DNA of 64,000 bases from Empedobacter brevis_A (GCF_965118635.1 NZ_CBCPHV010000009.1:1-64000), one strand, 5' to 3'; counted from the stretch's first letter, positions 41,891 through 51,955 are shown. The notes: generated from the sequence alone by a model not told the origin. Made by a program: numbers and translations.

Positions 41891-42396
41891 TGTTCGAAAG
41901 TCAATTAAAATTATTTACGCAATCTTATAATGGCGCAATTTTTTATAATAATGACGCTAAGGTTGATGGTACAATTGGATCAAAGTTGCACTTGTCTTAC
42001 TATTATATAGACATTCCCTATAAAAATTGTTTGATTTATGTAGAACAAGAATTAGGAAATCATAATCTAGGAAAAATTCGAGTAACCTTAGAAAAAATAT
42101 CATTACCAATTTTTACCATTACGAATATTAATCATCTTGTCAATTTATTTTTAAGAAAGAAACAGATTCTAAAAGTTGATTGTAGCAATAAATTTTTTAA
42201 ACATTATTTAAAGGATTTATTGATTGAAACTAATCTTGAAAAAATAGCAAAGGATAATTTATTCGAACCTAAAATATCAAGTAAAATTGAAGGTGAAAAT
42301 TTGGTTATAGAAACAATTTATCACTTAGAATTTGAAGAAAAAATAGAAGCTTTGAAAGCTTTAATAGAATTTTACAAGAAATTAATTTCATATTAA
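41890..42396 (+). CDS. Unknown protein coupled to the antiporter gene
   Basis: 168 residues whose ATG shares its A with the antiporter stop codon, so translation is coupled. No signal peptide or membrane helix. It reads as two strand-rich parts and a C-terminal helix (EEKIEALKALIEFYKKLI). No family recognised. The tight coupling suggests a cytosolic regulator or assembly partner of the antiporter; that is inference only. Confidence 0.65.
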   Translation: MFESQLKLFTQSYNGAIFYNNDAKVDGTIGSKLHLSYYYIDIPYKNCLIYVEQELGNHNLGKIRVTLEKISLPIFTITNINHLVNLFLRKKQILKVDCSNKFFKHYLKDLLIETNLEKIAKDNLFEPKISSKIEGENLVIETIYHLEFEEKIEALKALIEFYKKLISY

Positions 42397-42398
42397 TA

Positions 42399-42438
42399 AA
42401 ATCAACAAGCTCATCTATAGATGCGCTTGTTGATTTTA
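42399..42438 (+). terminator. Terminator of the antiporter operon
   Basis: 12-bp arms AAATCAACAAGC (42399-42410) and GCTTGTTGATTT (42425-42436) with an inner CATC/GATG stem, then TTT. Confidence 0.85.
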
Positions 42439-42577
42439 CAGAAGTTTAGAACTTAAAATGGTCTAGTTCACGAATTAATCTTTATTTTTAATAGAAATTT
42501 GAACAAGCCAACAGAATGAGATTAAAAACATTTCAGCAATGCGAAGATTTTTCTGATAAAAATTTAGTCGGTTATAC

Positions 42578-42915
42578 TGATTAATTTTACACAATCGCTT
42601 AAAAAACGTTTGTATGCGTTGTTCAGAAAAGATGAAACGAAAAATATTGTGATGATAGAAAAGTTATTGTTTTCGGCTTTTCAAGAAGCCAAATCGAAAT
42701 TAACGTCTGATTATCTAAAAACATTGCGCAATTTTCTTAACAGAAGCCAAAAAAAAATTGGTCAAGATTTTTCATATCGTTTGATCTAATTAAATGCTGA
42801 TTTAGAGTTTTATTTATCATCAAAAGAAATTTCGATTACTAAAATTGGTTTCAAATAAAGTGATGAAGCAATTTCTCCTACAGATCAACAGATAGTTGAA
42901 GAAAATAAAAAATAA
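42578..42915 (+). pseudogene. Remnant reading frame with in-frame stops
   Basis: One frame reads FTQSLKKRLYALFRKDETKN, goes on in coding-like style (IEKLLFSAFQEAKSKLTSDY) to QDFSYRLI, then a stop. The same frame continues NADLEFYLSSKEISITKIGF, a second stop, and ends DEAISPTDQQIVEENKK. Codon choice looks coding throughout, so this appears to be a decayed gene fragment within the otherwise gene-free 42397-42974 gap. The parent family is not recognised. The 5' end is unclear: a stop also lies upstream, near 42570. Confidence 0.5.
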
Positions 42916-42927
42916 TATAAACCACAT

Positions 42928-42957
42928 AAAAAAAGCGCTCATAGAGCGCTTTTTTTT
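42928..42957. terminator. Bidirectional terminator before the META gene stop
   Basis: Perfect arms AAAAAAAGCGCTC (42928-42940) and GAGCGCTTTTTTT (42944-42956). Confidence 0.88.
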
Positions 42958-42974
42958 ATTTTATAATATAAAAC

Positions 42975-43409
42975 TTATAAAGTTTTAAATGTTAATAATA
43001 AGATATTTCCTTTGTAAAAATGTAATTCTTTTCCAGAAACTTCGTAACGATTTACGCTTTTTAACATAGACAAAAATGCTTTTTCTTCTTGTAAATTAGG
43101 GCAAGCCATTTTAGTTTCAGAGAAATTTACGAAGCTTGTTACGCCGCCAACTTTTGTGAAAACAGCATTGAAATTGTTGCAACCAGCAAATCCACTTACA
43201 GTCGAATTAGCTTCATCAATAGTCAACATAACGTCTTTATCGTACAAACCTTTTACAACATTGTTATCGTTTATCAAATACCAATTTTGATTTGAAATCG
43301 AAACTTCTGCTTTGGGTTTTATTTTCGCAGTACTTGCACTCGTAGAACAAGAAGTAGCTATAAAACTCATCAAAATAGTTGCTGAAAATAGGGTTACAAT
43401 TTTTTTCAT
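42975..43409 (-). CDS. META-domain lipoprotein (HslJ-like)
   Basis: 144 residues. Lipoprotein signal with C21 in FIATSCSTS. The META domain (about 42-140) shows NQNWYLIND, ITGCN-like SGFAGCNNFNAVF and FSETKMACPNLQEEKAFLSML. E. coli HslJ with this domain is linked to heat shock and novobiocin resistance; the role here is unknown. It lies 12 bases after pheT and probably shares its transcript. Confidence 0.88.
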   Translation of the reverse strand: MKKIVTLFSATILMSFIATSCSTSASTAKIKPKAEVSISNQNWYLINDNNVVKGLYDKDVMLTIDEANSTVSGFAGCNNFNAVFTKVGGVTSFVNFSETKMACPNLQEEKAFLSMLKSVNRYEVSGKELHFYKGNILLLTFKTL

Positions 43410-43421
43410 TTTTGGAATATT

Positions 43422-45851
43422 TTATCTCAACTCAGCGTTGAATTTTTCTTGATACAATTTGATTAATTTATTCATTAAACCATCAATTTCTTGATCACTT
43501 AATGTTTTATTTTCGTCTTGAATCATAAAACTTAATGCATACGATTTTTTTCCAGCTGGCAATTTATCACCTTCGTAAACGTCGAATAGATTAACAGCTT
43601 TCAGTAAATTCGTTTTCACTTCTTTTGTTGCTTTGTACAAATCTTCATATTTCACAGAAGAATCAAGCAATAATGCTAAATCTCTACGAGAACCTGGGAA
43701 TTTAGAAATTTCTTTGTATTTCAAATCGTGTTTTGTTGTTAAAGCAACCATTGTATCCCAATTTAATTGAGCAAAGAAAACATCTTGATTAACGCCTAAT
43801 TTTTTCGCTAATTTTTTACTGATGATTCCAATTTTTCCCAAAGATTTTTTTCCAGCTACAAATTCTATTCCATCTAAGAAATTATCATCTTTTGCTGGTA
43901 ATTCATCTGTAATTTGAACATCCAATCGTACAAAAATTTGTTTAACCAAACCTTTCAAATCGGAAAATGAAGCTTTACGTAAATTTCCTGTCCAAGATTC
44001 ACTATTAAAGTTTCCTGAAAGAACAATTCCTAAACATTTATTTTCTTCATAAATACCATCAAACTTGCGGTAAACTTTACCAAATTCGAACAATTTAACA
44101 TCCGAATTACGACGATTGATATTGAATGCGACATTCTCTAATAATCCATTCAACAAAGTACGACGCATAACAGCTAAATCAGCTGAAAGCGGATTTAACA
44201 TCGCAACACTTTCTCCTTCTGGATAAAAGAAAATTTCTTCGTATTCTCTTTTTGTTAATGAGTTGTTCATCGCTTCATTGAATCCGAAAGAAATCAATTG
44301 ACGCGCAATAAAATCCTCGATCTTATCTGGACTAACCTTTTGATTAGGAACATAAGAAAACGAGAATTTTGAAGGAATTTCGATGTTATCGTATCCATAA
44401 ATTCTCAAAATATCTTCGATTAAATCCACATCACGTTGCACATCTACACGATAAGCAGGAACTTCTAAATCTAAAATTCCATCATTCTCTGACAAAATTT
44501 TAATTTCTAAATTCTCTAAAATCGATTTGATTTTATCTTCTGGAATTTCAACTCCTAATAATTCAACCACTTTATGTAAACGTAATTTTACATTAAAATT
44601 AGCGATTGCATTAGCATAAATATCTTCAATATTCGATGCAATTTCTGCGCCAGTAATTTCAACTAACATCATTGCAGCTTTTTTCAAAGCATCGATTGTT
44701 GTGTTAGGATCAATTCCACGTTCAAAGCGGAAAGAAGCATCTGTATTTAATCCGTGAGTTTTTGCACCTTTACGAATTGTGACAGGTTCAAAATAAGCAG
44801 ATTCTAAGAAAATAGATGTTGTTTCATTAGAAACGCCTGAATCTTTTCCTCCGAAAACACCTGCAATACACATTGGATTGTTTTCGTTGCAAATCATCAA
44901 TTCATGTCCTTTTAATGTACGTTCAACGCCATCTAAAGTTGTGAATTTTGTTCCTTCTGCTAATTTTTGAACGATAACTTTGTTTCCTTCAATTTTATCT
45001 GCATCAAATGCATGTAAAGGTTGACCTAAATCGTGTAAAATATAATTAGTAATATCAACAACATTGTTGATTGGAGATAAACCAATTACTTTTAAGCGGT
45101 TTTTTAACCAATCTGGTGATTCCGCAACTTTTACATTTTTTAAGTAAACACCTGCATAACGAGGTGCTGCTTCTGTATCTTTAACCTCGATAGAAATAGG
45201 ATTTTTTCCGAAATCTGTTGTAGGATAATTTGATACATCATATGTTTTGAATGTTGATGCGATATCACGTGTTTTAAGTGCAGCATATAAATCACGTGCT
45301 ACACCAAAATGAGACATTGCATCTGCACGATTTGGTGTTAAACCAATTTCAATTTCGTAGTCAACTTCATCATTTTTACCGAAAAGGTCAAATGTAGATG
45401 TCCCTGGTTTTAAATCTCCTGATAAAACTAAAATCCCTGAATTATCAGTACCAATTCCTAGTTCTACTTCAGAACAAATCATTCCGAAAGATTCTTCACC
45501 ACGAATTTTTGCTTTTTTGATTTTAAATTCACCATCTGGCGAAGGTAAAACCGTTCCGACAGTTGCTACTGGAACATTTTGTCCTGCTGCAACATTAGGA
45601 GCACCACAAACAATTTGTGTTTCTTTTCCGTCTCCTAAATCTATTTTAGTAACTTTTAATTTATCTGCGTTTGGATGTTGTACAGCTGATAAAACTTTAC
45701 CAACTAATACAGTTTCCAAATAATTCTTAGCTCCACCTACTTGTTCTACACCTTCTACTTCAAGTCCTGTACTTGTAAGTATAGCTGATACTTCATCAAG
45801 TGTAATATCTGTATCAATGTAGGTTTTTAGCCAATTGTATGAAATTTTCAT
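43422..45851 (-). CDS. pheT: Phenylalanyl-tRNA synthetase beta subunit
   Basis: 809 residues, full length. Domains in order: an N-terminal tRNA-binding OB fold (about 40-150, VLVGKVLSAVQHPNADKLKV), B3/B4 editing (about 210-370), B5 (about 405-475), the catalytic-like core, and a C-terminal anticodon-binding FDX-ACB domain (about 715-809, ISKFPGSRRDLALLLD). The alpha-subunit gene pheS is not in the window. It lies 35 bases after dnaN. Confidence 0.96.
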   Translation of the reverse strand: MKISYNWLKTYIDTDITLDEVSAILTSTGLEVEGVEQVGGAKNYLETVLVGKVLSAVQHPNADKLKVTKIDLGDGKETQIVCGAPNVAAGQNVPVATVGTVLPSPDGEFKIKKAKIRGEESFGMICSEVELGIGTDNSGILVLSGDLKPGTSTFDLFGKNDEVDYEIEIGLTPNRADAMSHFGVARDLYAALKTRDIASTFKTYDVSNYPTTDFGKNPISIEVKDTEAAPRYAGVYLKNVKVAESPDWLKNRLKVIGLSPINNVVDITNYILHDLGQPLHAFDADKIEGNKVIVQKLAEGTKFTTLDGVERTLKGHELMICNENNPMCIAGVFGGKDSGVSNETTSIFLESAYFEPVTIRKGAKTHGLNTDASFRFERGIDPNTTIDALKKAAMMLVEITGAEIASNIEDIYANAIANFNVKLRLHKVVELLGVEIPEDKIKSILENLEIKILSENDGILDLEVPAYRVDVQRDVDLIEDILRIYGYDNIEIPSKFSFSYVPNQKVSPDKIEDFIARQLISFGFNEAMNNSLTKREYEEIFFYPEGESVAMLNPLSADLAVMRRTLLNGLLENVAFNINRRNSDVKLFEFGKVYRKFDGIYEENKCLGIVLSGNFNSESWTGNLRKASFSDLKGLVKQIFVRLDVQITDELPAKDDNFLDGIEFVAGKKSLGKIGIISKKLAKKLGVNQDVFFAQLNWDTMVALTTKHDLKYKEISKFPGSRRDLALLLDSSVKYEDLYKATKEVKTNLLKAVNLFDVYEGDKLPAGKKSYALSFMIQDENKTLSDQEIDGLMNKLIKLYQEKFNAELR

Positions 45852-45886
45852 TGTATTGTAAAATGAATTTTATGTATTCTTTTTAA

Positions 45887-47005
45887 TTATGCGTTTAACA
45901 TAACTGGCATAACTAGCATTAAGATCTCTTCACCATCTTCAAGTCCATCAACTGGTTTGATGATTCCTGCACGATTTGGTTCAGACATTTCTAGTGTTAT
46001 TTCTTCTGATTGTAAATTATTCAACATTTCGATTAAGAAACGAGAATTGAAACCTATTTGTAAGTCAGTTCCGTTATAATCACAAGGAAGTCTTTCTTCT
46101 GCTTTGTTAGCAAAATCAATATCTTCAGCAGAAATTGTTAATGAATTTCCGATTAATTTTAATCGAACTTGATTTGTTGTTTTGTTAGAGAAAATTGCCA
46201 CACGTTTTAATGATGTTAAGAATAAGTTTCTATTAATCGTTAATACGTTTGGATTTTCTTTTGGAATTACCGCTTCATAATTTGGATATTTCCCATCAAT
46301 CAAGCGACAAGTTAAAACGATGTTTTGGAATGAAAAACGTGTATTTGTATTGTTGTATTCGATAATAACATCATCATTATTTCCTCCTAAAATATTTTTC
46401 AATAAGTTAAGTGGTTTCTTAGGCATGATATATTCAGCAGGTTGCAAATTATTTAAACCATTGCGTGTATATTTTACTAAACGATGTGCATCTGTAGCAA
46501 CAAAACGGAAAACATCTTCATTTGCTTGGAAGAAAACGCCTGTCATAATTGGACGTAATTCGTCGTTTCCTGTAGCAAAAATAGTTTTGATAATTGCTTC
46601 TGATAAAATGCTTGCGCTAAGAGTTGTAGAGCTTGCGTCTTCGATATCTTGCGTTTGAGGATATTCATTTGGATCTTCAAATGCTAATTGATAATTTCCC
46701 TGCTCTGAAACAATTTCCAACGTATTTCCTTCTTTCTGAATAAAAGTAAGAGGTTGTGCTGGGAAAGTTTTTAACGTATCAGTTAAAATTTTTGATGGAA
46801 TTGCAATTTTTCCATTATCATTAGATTCAACTTCTAGAGTTGTTGAAATTGTTGTCTCTAAATCAGAGCCAGTGATAGTTAATTGGCTACCATCCAATTC
46901 GAATAAAAAATTATCAAGGATTGGTAATGTATTATTAGAGTTAATAACTCCTCCGATTAAGTTAACATTTTTTAATAACGTGTTGCTCGATACAATAAAT
47001 TTCAT
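45887..47005 (-). CDS. dnaN: DNA polymerase III beta subunit (sliding clamp)
   Basis: 372 residues, three clamp domains of about 120 residues each. Typical pieces are the opening KFIVSSNTLLKNVNLIGGVI, RPIMTGVFFQ, ATDAHRLVKYTR and the C-terminal VDGLEDGEEILMLVMPVML. It forms the ring that holds polymerase on DNA. It is not next to dnaA or gyrB here, unlike the gammaproteobacterial order. Own promoter at 47034-47041. Confidence 0.95.
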   Translation of the reverse strand: MKFIVSSNTLLKNVNLIGGVINSNNTLPILDNFLFELDGSQLTITGSDLETTISTTLEVESNDNGKIAIPSKILTDTLKTFPAQPLTFIQKEGNTLEIVSEQGNYQLAFEDPNEYPQTQDIEDASSTTLSASILSEAIIKTIFATGNDELRPIMTGVFFQANEDVFRFVATDAHRLVKYTRNGLNNLQPAEYIMPKKPLNLLKNILGGNNDDVIIEYNNTNTRFSFQNIVLTCRLIDGKYPNYEAVIPKENPNVLTINRNLFLTSLKRVAIFSNKTTNQVRLKLIGNSLTISAEDIDFANKAEERLPCDYNGTDLQIGFNSRFLIEMLNNLQSEEITLEMSEPNRAGIIKPVDGLEDGEEILMLVMPVMLNA

Positions 47006-47033
47006 ATGAAGAATATTTCCTTAAAATATCTAA

Positions 47034-47041
47034 CAAATGTA
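47034..47041 (-). promoter_or_regulatory. Promoter -7 box for dnaN-pheT
   Basis: Plus strand CAAATGTA is TACATTTG on the minus strand, an exact TAnnTTTG box 28 bases before the dnaN ATG. Confidence 0.6.
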
Positions 47042-47184
47042 ATAAATAATCAAGTAAAAAACTCAAACCTATACATTAAATATTATATAGAATGGCTTGT
47101 TGTTGATAATCAAATAGAAAGATGATTGTAAATTGATTGTTATTTTTTGTTTAAATTTTCTTTGAAATAAAAAATTTTCACTCG

Positions 47185-47192
47185 TAAATTTG
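47185..47192 (+). promoter_or_regulatory. Promoter -7 box for the small GNAT-carbonic anhydrase pair
   Basis: TAAATTTG, an exact box 80 bases before the ATG at 47273. Confidence 0.5.
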
Positions 47193-47272
47193 TCTTGTGT
47201 ATTAAGTTTTTTAACAATATTTTTGACCGAATCTCAACTAAAAAGATTAATTTAAATTTAAAATAATATTCT

Positions 47273-47551
47273 ATGAAAATTGAATTGAATTTAGAAGGAA
47301 AAAACGGCGTATTTACTCTTCTTGATGAGAATAAGAAAGAAGTTGGAGAGTTAACTTTTATGTTGAAAGAAGAACAAATGCTGATTAATCACACTGGTGT
47401 TAACCCAGAATTGAGAGGACAAGGATTGGCCGAAAAATTAGTCTTAGAAGCTGTAGATTACGCAAGAAAAAATAAGTTAAAAATTATACCATTTTGTAGT
47501 TATGTTAGTGTTTACGTTGGTAAACATCCAGAAGTACAAGATGTAATTTAG
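47273..47551 (+). CDS. Small GNAT-like acetyltransferase (YjdJ type)
   Basis: 92 residues, the size of the minimal GNAT class. NHTGVNPELRGQGLAEKLVL holds the acyl-CoA loop (RGQGLA), and KIIPFCSYVSVYVGKHPE is the diagnostic end. Substrate is unknown. It precedes the carbonic anhydrase gene by five bases and is likely co-transcribed. Confidence 0.88.
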   Translation: MKIELNLEGKNGVFTLLDENKKEVGELTFMLKEEQMLINHTGVNPELRGQGLAEKLVLEAVDYARKNKLKIIPFCSYVSVYVGKHPEVQDVI

Positions 47552-47556
47552 AAATT

Positions 47557-48183
47557 ATGAATTTAGAAAAAGTTTTTGAACACAATAAAGAGTGGATAAA
47601 CAAACGCTTGTCTCAAGATGAGAAATATTTTGATAAGTTAGCAGCAGGTCAAAAACCAGAAGTGCTTTATATCGGTTGTTCAGATAGTCGTGTAACAGCA
47701 GAAGAGTTATTGGGAGCAGAGCCAGGAGAGGTTTTTGTACATCGCAATATAGCCAATATGGTAATTAGTTTGGATATGAATACAACTTCAGTTTTAGACT
47801 ATGCTGTAGAAAGCTTAAAAGTGAAACATATTGTTATTTGTGGACATTACAATTGCGGCGGAATAAAAGCTGCAATGATTCCGAAAGATTTAGGAATTAT
47901 GAATCCTTGGTTGCGTAATATTCGCGATGTTTACCGTTTACATTCAGAAGAATTGAATGCAATTGATAACGAAGGAATGCGTTACAATCGTTTGGTAGAG
48001 CTAAATGTACAAGAACAATGTGTAAATGCTGTGAAAAATCCTTTTGTACAACGAGCAATGAAAAATGGATTGGAAGTACACGGTTGGGTTTTCGATTTAT
48101 TTACAGGAAAATTAATTGATCTGCATTTAAATTTCGATAAAATTCTGCAAAATATCAAAGAAATTTACGATATCAACGAATAA
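47557..48183 (+). CDS. can: Beta-class carbonic anhydrase
   Basis: 208 residues. Zinc ligands are C41, H97 and C100 (YIGCSDSRV and CGHYNCGG), with the Asp43-Arg45 dyad. No signal peptide, so cytosolic. It hydrates CO2 to bicarbonate, which feeds CarB and fatty-acid synthesis. Standard length and motifs. Confidence 0.95.
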   Translation: MNLEKVFEHNKEWINKRLSQDEKYFDKLAAGQKPEVLYIGCSDSRVTAEELLGAEPGEVFVHRNIANMVISLDMNTTSVLDYAVESLKVKHIVICGHYNCGGIKAAMIPKDLGIMNPWLRNIRDVYRLHSEELNAIDNEGMRYNRLVELNVQEQCVNAVKNPFVQRAMKNGLEVHGWVFDLFTGKLIDLHLNFDKILQNIKEIYDINE

Positions 48184-48246
48184 TTTTAACAATTCATTAT
48201 AGTTTGGTACAATAATTGTTTTAACTATCTTAACCAAACTATATCA

Positions 48247-51075
48247 ATGATTAACAACCGTTGGATAAAAAGAATCGGTATCGCTTTAATATCTATTATT
48301 GCGATACTTTTTATTTTAAGTTTTTACATTTCTTATTTTCTGAATGATCGTCTTCCAAAGATTATTGCAGAAAAAAATGATACGGCTTATAATCTTACTT
48401 ATGAAGATTTAAGTTTCTCTATTTTTAATTCTTCCTTATCATTAAAAAACATAGAAGTTTCTCCAAAAGATTCATTGTTGATAAAAGATTCCATCGATGC
48501 TACAGGAAAAGTAAAAGAAATAAATGTTGTCGGAATTAATTTTTTTAAATTAATTGTCAACAAAGAAGTTGCAGCATATTCTATTAACATCAATAATCCT
48601 GCTGTAAATTATTATCTGAAAGATAAAAAAGATTCAATCAAGAAAGATACAGCACAGTCAAAAGTTGGACAAAGTATAGATGTTTCGAATGTAAACATCA
48701 AAAATGGACAATTCAATTTATTTTCCCAATCAGGGAAAAAACATATTGCAAATGTTTCTAATTTTTCGATAGATTTTGATGGAGTTCGATTTAATGAAAG
48801 AACCGCAGATAAAAAAATTCCATTTAGATATTCTGATTTTGATATCAAATTAGATTCTATGTTTTTTGTAGTGAAAGATGAACAATTAATCAAAGCACGA
48901 AAAGTTCATTTTAACGAAACAGATTTTGAGTTGGATAATTTTAAAATGAAACCACTTAAAATGAATGGAAAATTATATCTTCCAAACGATTCGGATAATG
49001 ATTTGTTGGATATAGAAACGCCGCTTCTTTCATTATCTAAAATGGATTGGGGATTTACGACAGAAGATAAACTATATTTTAAAACGGAGTTAATCAAACT
49101 TAAAGATCCTAGAATTACGATTATTTCTAGAAAAAATGAAAACAAAGTTGAAAAGAATTCAACGAACCGTAAAGTAAATCTAAAAACTGGAGATACAGAG
49201 CTAATAAACATTAAAAAATTACAACTAGAAAATGGTAGAATTCGTGCGCTTTTCTCGAATGCAAAAACGGTAAAATATGCGATCAATAATGTTGCATTGA
49301 ACATAGAAGGAATAAAAATGAACGATTTAACGCGTACAAATGAAATTCCGATTGATTATAAAACTTTCCGTATAAAATTGGATTCGATGTATTATCGATT
49401 GAATGAAATGCACACATTAACAGCTTCTAATTTTGATTTGACAGAAAAGAAATTGATTCTGAAAAATTTCAAAATGAAACCATTAATTTCTAAAAATCAA
49501 TTTAAGAGAAACTATACAAAATCAAATACATTATTAGATGTCGAAGCTCCAATTTTGACTTTAAATAATAACAGTTGGGGAATAAAAAATGGTGATTTTT
49601 ATTTTCATACAAATTCTATAAAATTAGATGAGGTAAATGTAAAAATCATCGATCAAAAGAATGAAAAAGTTATTGCGAAAAATGCTGAAAAAACAACAGA
49701 AAAGTTTTTAATAAATTTTAATCTCGGAATTGATACTATTCAAATAAAACAATCGCGATTTATTGCTTCACAGAAATTTGATTTCAATAACGTTAATTTA
49801 ACCGTTTTAGGATTAAAAAATGATTATGGAAAAGAACTTCGAATTAATCATGTTATTTTTAAAAATCCAAAATTTACAATTTATGGACAGCCAAAACGTG
49901 TAGCGCAGCGAGAAGGAAAAACATCACAAGAATTCCATGATATCATAAAAGTTGAAAAAGTTTCTTTGGTAAATGGACATTTGGATATGATTCCTTATCA
50001 ACAAAAAACACCAAATTTAACGTTGAAACAAATTCAATTAGCTTTCAATAATATCCATGTTGATCCAAAAACAGTTCAAGAAGCAATTCCTTTTACCTAT
50101 AAATCTGTTTTATTAAAATCTTCGGGAGTTGATTTCGATATAGATAAAACTTATCGATTGAATACAGGATCTTTGCAATTTCACGATGGAAATCTAACCT
50201 TGAATCAGTTAAAATTAAAACCAAAACTTTCTCGAAAAGCATATACAGCTTCATTGAAAAAGCAAGCAGATTTGTATACGGTTTCTGTTCATCAATTACA
50301 AGGAAATGGAATTCAATGGGGAATTTCTCCGTCCAAAGATTTCTTTTTGAAAGCGAATCAAATAAAGTTAAATCAACTTTACGCGAATATTTATAGAAGT
50401 TTGGTTCCTCCTGATGATACAAAACGTAAAACAATGTTTTCGCAAAAATTACGCGAAATGAAATTCGATTTGGGTGTAAAACAATTGCAATTGGTAAACT
50501 CAAAATTAGAATATGAAGAAGAAACAGAAAAAAGTATTGGCACTGGAAAATTAACCTTTTCGTCGATAAATACAACAGTTAAAAATGTTAATTCGGGTTA
50601 TCGAAAAAAATCTTTGCCAGATGTTATTGTAGATTGGCGTTCAGAATTTATGAATGGAGATTTGCGTGCAAATTGGACGTTTAATCCAATGAATCGTACA
50701 GAGAAATTTAATATTCATGGATCGATAACAAAACTTCCTGCAAAAAATCTTGATCCATTCGTTAAACCTTATTTAAAGGTTTCTGTTGACGGTTTATTTA
50801 ATCAAATAAAATTCAATTTTGATGGAAATGATAAAGTTGCTGGTGGAACTTTTGGAATAGATTACCAAGATTTGAAAGTGAATGTTTTACGTGATGATGG
50901 TTCGAAACGAAAAGTTTTATCAGCTATAGGAAATGCTGTGGTGAAGAACGATTCACGAGGAAAAATGAAAGAGGAAAAAGTAGAAAATATCGAACGAAAA
51001 CAGGATAAATCATTTTTTAATTTCTTTTTAGCTTGTATCTTAGACGGTCTTAAAAAAGCACTTTTAATTATTTAA
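48247..51075 (+). CDS. Large AsmA-like (DUF748-type) inner-membrane protein with internal repeats
   Basis: 942 residues. One N-terminal helix (about 10-32) anchors a long periplasmic body. Three related units recur, each with IP(F/I)xYxxxxIKLDSM or a variant, a strand-rich stretch and LxNFKMKPL or LNQLKLKPK, at about residues 190-245, 360-415 and 615-665. Such beta-groove proteins bridge the periplasm and are linked to lipid transport in other bacteria; that role is inferred here. An SDR gene starts four bases after its stop, so the two are probably co-transcribed. Confidence 0.8.
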   Translation: MINNRWIKRIGIALISIIAILFILSFYISYFLNDRLPKIIAEKNDTAYNLTYEDLSFSIFNSSLSLKNIEVSPKDSLLIKDSIDATGKVKEINVVGINFFKLIVNKEVAAYSININNPAVNYYLKDKKDSIKKDTAQSKVGQSIDVSNVNIKNGQFNLFSQSGKKHIANVSNFSIDFDGVRFNERTADKKIPFRYSDFDIKLDSMFFVVKDEQLIKARKVHFNETDFELDNFKMKPLKMNGKLYLPNDSDNDLLDIETPLLSLSKMDWGFTTEDKLYFKTELIKLKDPRITIISRKNENKVEKNSTNRKVNLKTGDTELINIKKLQLENGRIRALFSNAKTVKYAINNVALNIEGIKMNDLTRTNEIPIDYKTFRIKLDSMYYRLNEMHTLTASNFDLTEKKLILKNFKMKPLISKNQFKRNYTKSNTLLDVEAPILTLNNNSWGIKNGDFYFHTNSIKLDEVNVKIIDQKNEKVIAKNAEKTTEKFLINFNLGIDTIQIKQSRFIASQKFDFNNVNLTVLGLKNDYGKELRINHVIFKNPKFTIYGQPKRVAQREGKTSQEFHDIIKVEKVSLVNGHLDMIPYQQKTPNLTLKQIQLAFNNIHVDPKTVQEAIPFTYKSVLLKSSGVDFDIDKTYRLNTGSLQFHDGNLTLNQLKLKPKLSRKAYTASLKKQADLYTVSVHQLQGNGIQWGISPSKDFFLKANQIKLNQLYANIYRSLVPPDDTKRKTMFSQKLREMKFDLGVKQLQLVNSKLEYEEETEKSIGTGKLTFSSINTTVKNVNSGYRKKSLPDVIVDWRSEFMNGDLRANWTFNPMNRTEKFNIHGSITKLPAKNLDPFVKPYLKVSVDGLFNQIKFNFDGNDKVAGGTFGIDYQDLKVNVLRDDGSKRKVLSAIGNAVVKNDSRGKMKEEKVENIERKQDKSFFNFFLACILDGLKKALLII

Positions 51076-51079
51076 GAAA

Positions 51080-51829
51080 ATGAAAAGAACAGCCTTTATA
51101 ACTGGAGCAACATCGGGCATAGGAATGGCTACAGCAAAGAAATTAGCACCAAATTATCGTTTAATTTTATGTGGACGTCGTCAAGAACGATTAGATGAAA
51201 TTCAGGCAGAATTAAGTCAAATTACAGATGTGAAAACCATTCAATTTGATGTTCGTGATAAGGAAGCTGTTTTTAATGCCGTAGATAACTTAGAAACGGA
51301 GTGGAAAAATATTGATATTTTAATCAATAATGCAGGAAATGCTCATGGATTAGCATCTTTTGATTCAGCTGATTTAGAAGATTTGGAAGCAATGATTGAC
51401 ATTAATGTAAAAGGATTAATTTATGTTTCGAAAGCAATTATTCCAATTCTTAAACAATCATCAAACGCACATATTATCAACCTTTCTTCAATTGCAGGAA
51501 AAGAAGTTTATCCAAATGGAGGAACATATTGTGCTTCGAAAGCAGCGGTAGAATCGTTGAGTAAAGGAATGCGTTATGATTTGTTGCCTTACGGAATCAA
51601 AGTTTCGAATATCGCTCCAGGAGCAGTGAAAACAGAATTTTCTTTGGTTCGTTTCAAAGGAAATCAAGAACTTTCGGACAATGTTTACAAAGGTTTTGAA
51701 CCATTAGTTGCAGAAGATATTGCAAATGCAATTGAATATTTATTGCAACAACCAGAACATGTACAGATTGCCGATCTTACAATTTTTCCAAAAGCGCAAG
51801 CAGGAGGAACTGTTATTTATAAAGGATAA
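51080..51829 (+). CDS. SDR-family NAD(P)-dependent oxidoreductase (YdfG-like)
   Basis: 249 residues. The cofactor loop FITGATSGIGMATAKKLA is at 7-24, NNAGNAHG is near 83-90, and the catalytic S137, Y150 and K154 lie in INLSSIAG and GTYCASKAA. It resembles serine/3-hydroxyacid dehydrogenases of the YdfG type; the true substrate is unknown. Ends in a terminator. Confidence 0.9.
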   Translation: MKRTAFITGATSGIGMATAKKLAPNYRLILCGRRQERLDEIQAELSQITDVKTIQFDVRDKEAVFNAVDNLETEWKNIDILINNAGNAHGLASFDSADLEDLEAMIDINVKGLIYVSKAIIPILKQSSNAHIINLSSIAGKEVYPNGGTYCASKAAVESLSKGMRYDLLPYGIKVSNIAPGAVKTEFSLVRFKGNQELSDNVYKGFEPLVAEDIANAIEYLLQQPEHVQIADLTIFPKAQAGGTVIYKG

Positions 51830-51853
51830 TTTACATAAAAATAAAATCAATTG

Positions 51854-51878
51854 AAAGCCTCTATTTTGGAGGCTTTTA
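51854..51878 (+). terminator. Terminator of the AsmA-like/SDR pair
   Basis: 8-bp arms AAAGCCTC (51854-51861) and GAGGCTTT (51869-51876), then T and A residues. Confidence 0.78.
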
Positions 51879-51955
51879 TAATTTATTCAAAAAAAGTTAG
51901 AAATCGATGTAACACTTTTTAGTATTAAGCTGTCTTATTAGTAAAAGCACTTAAT

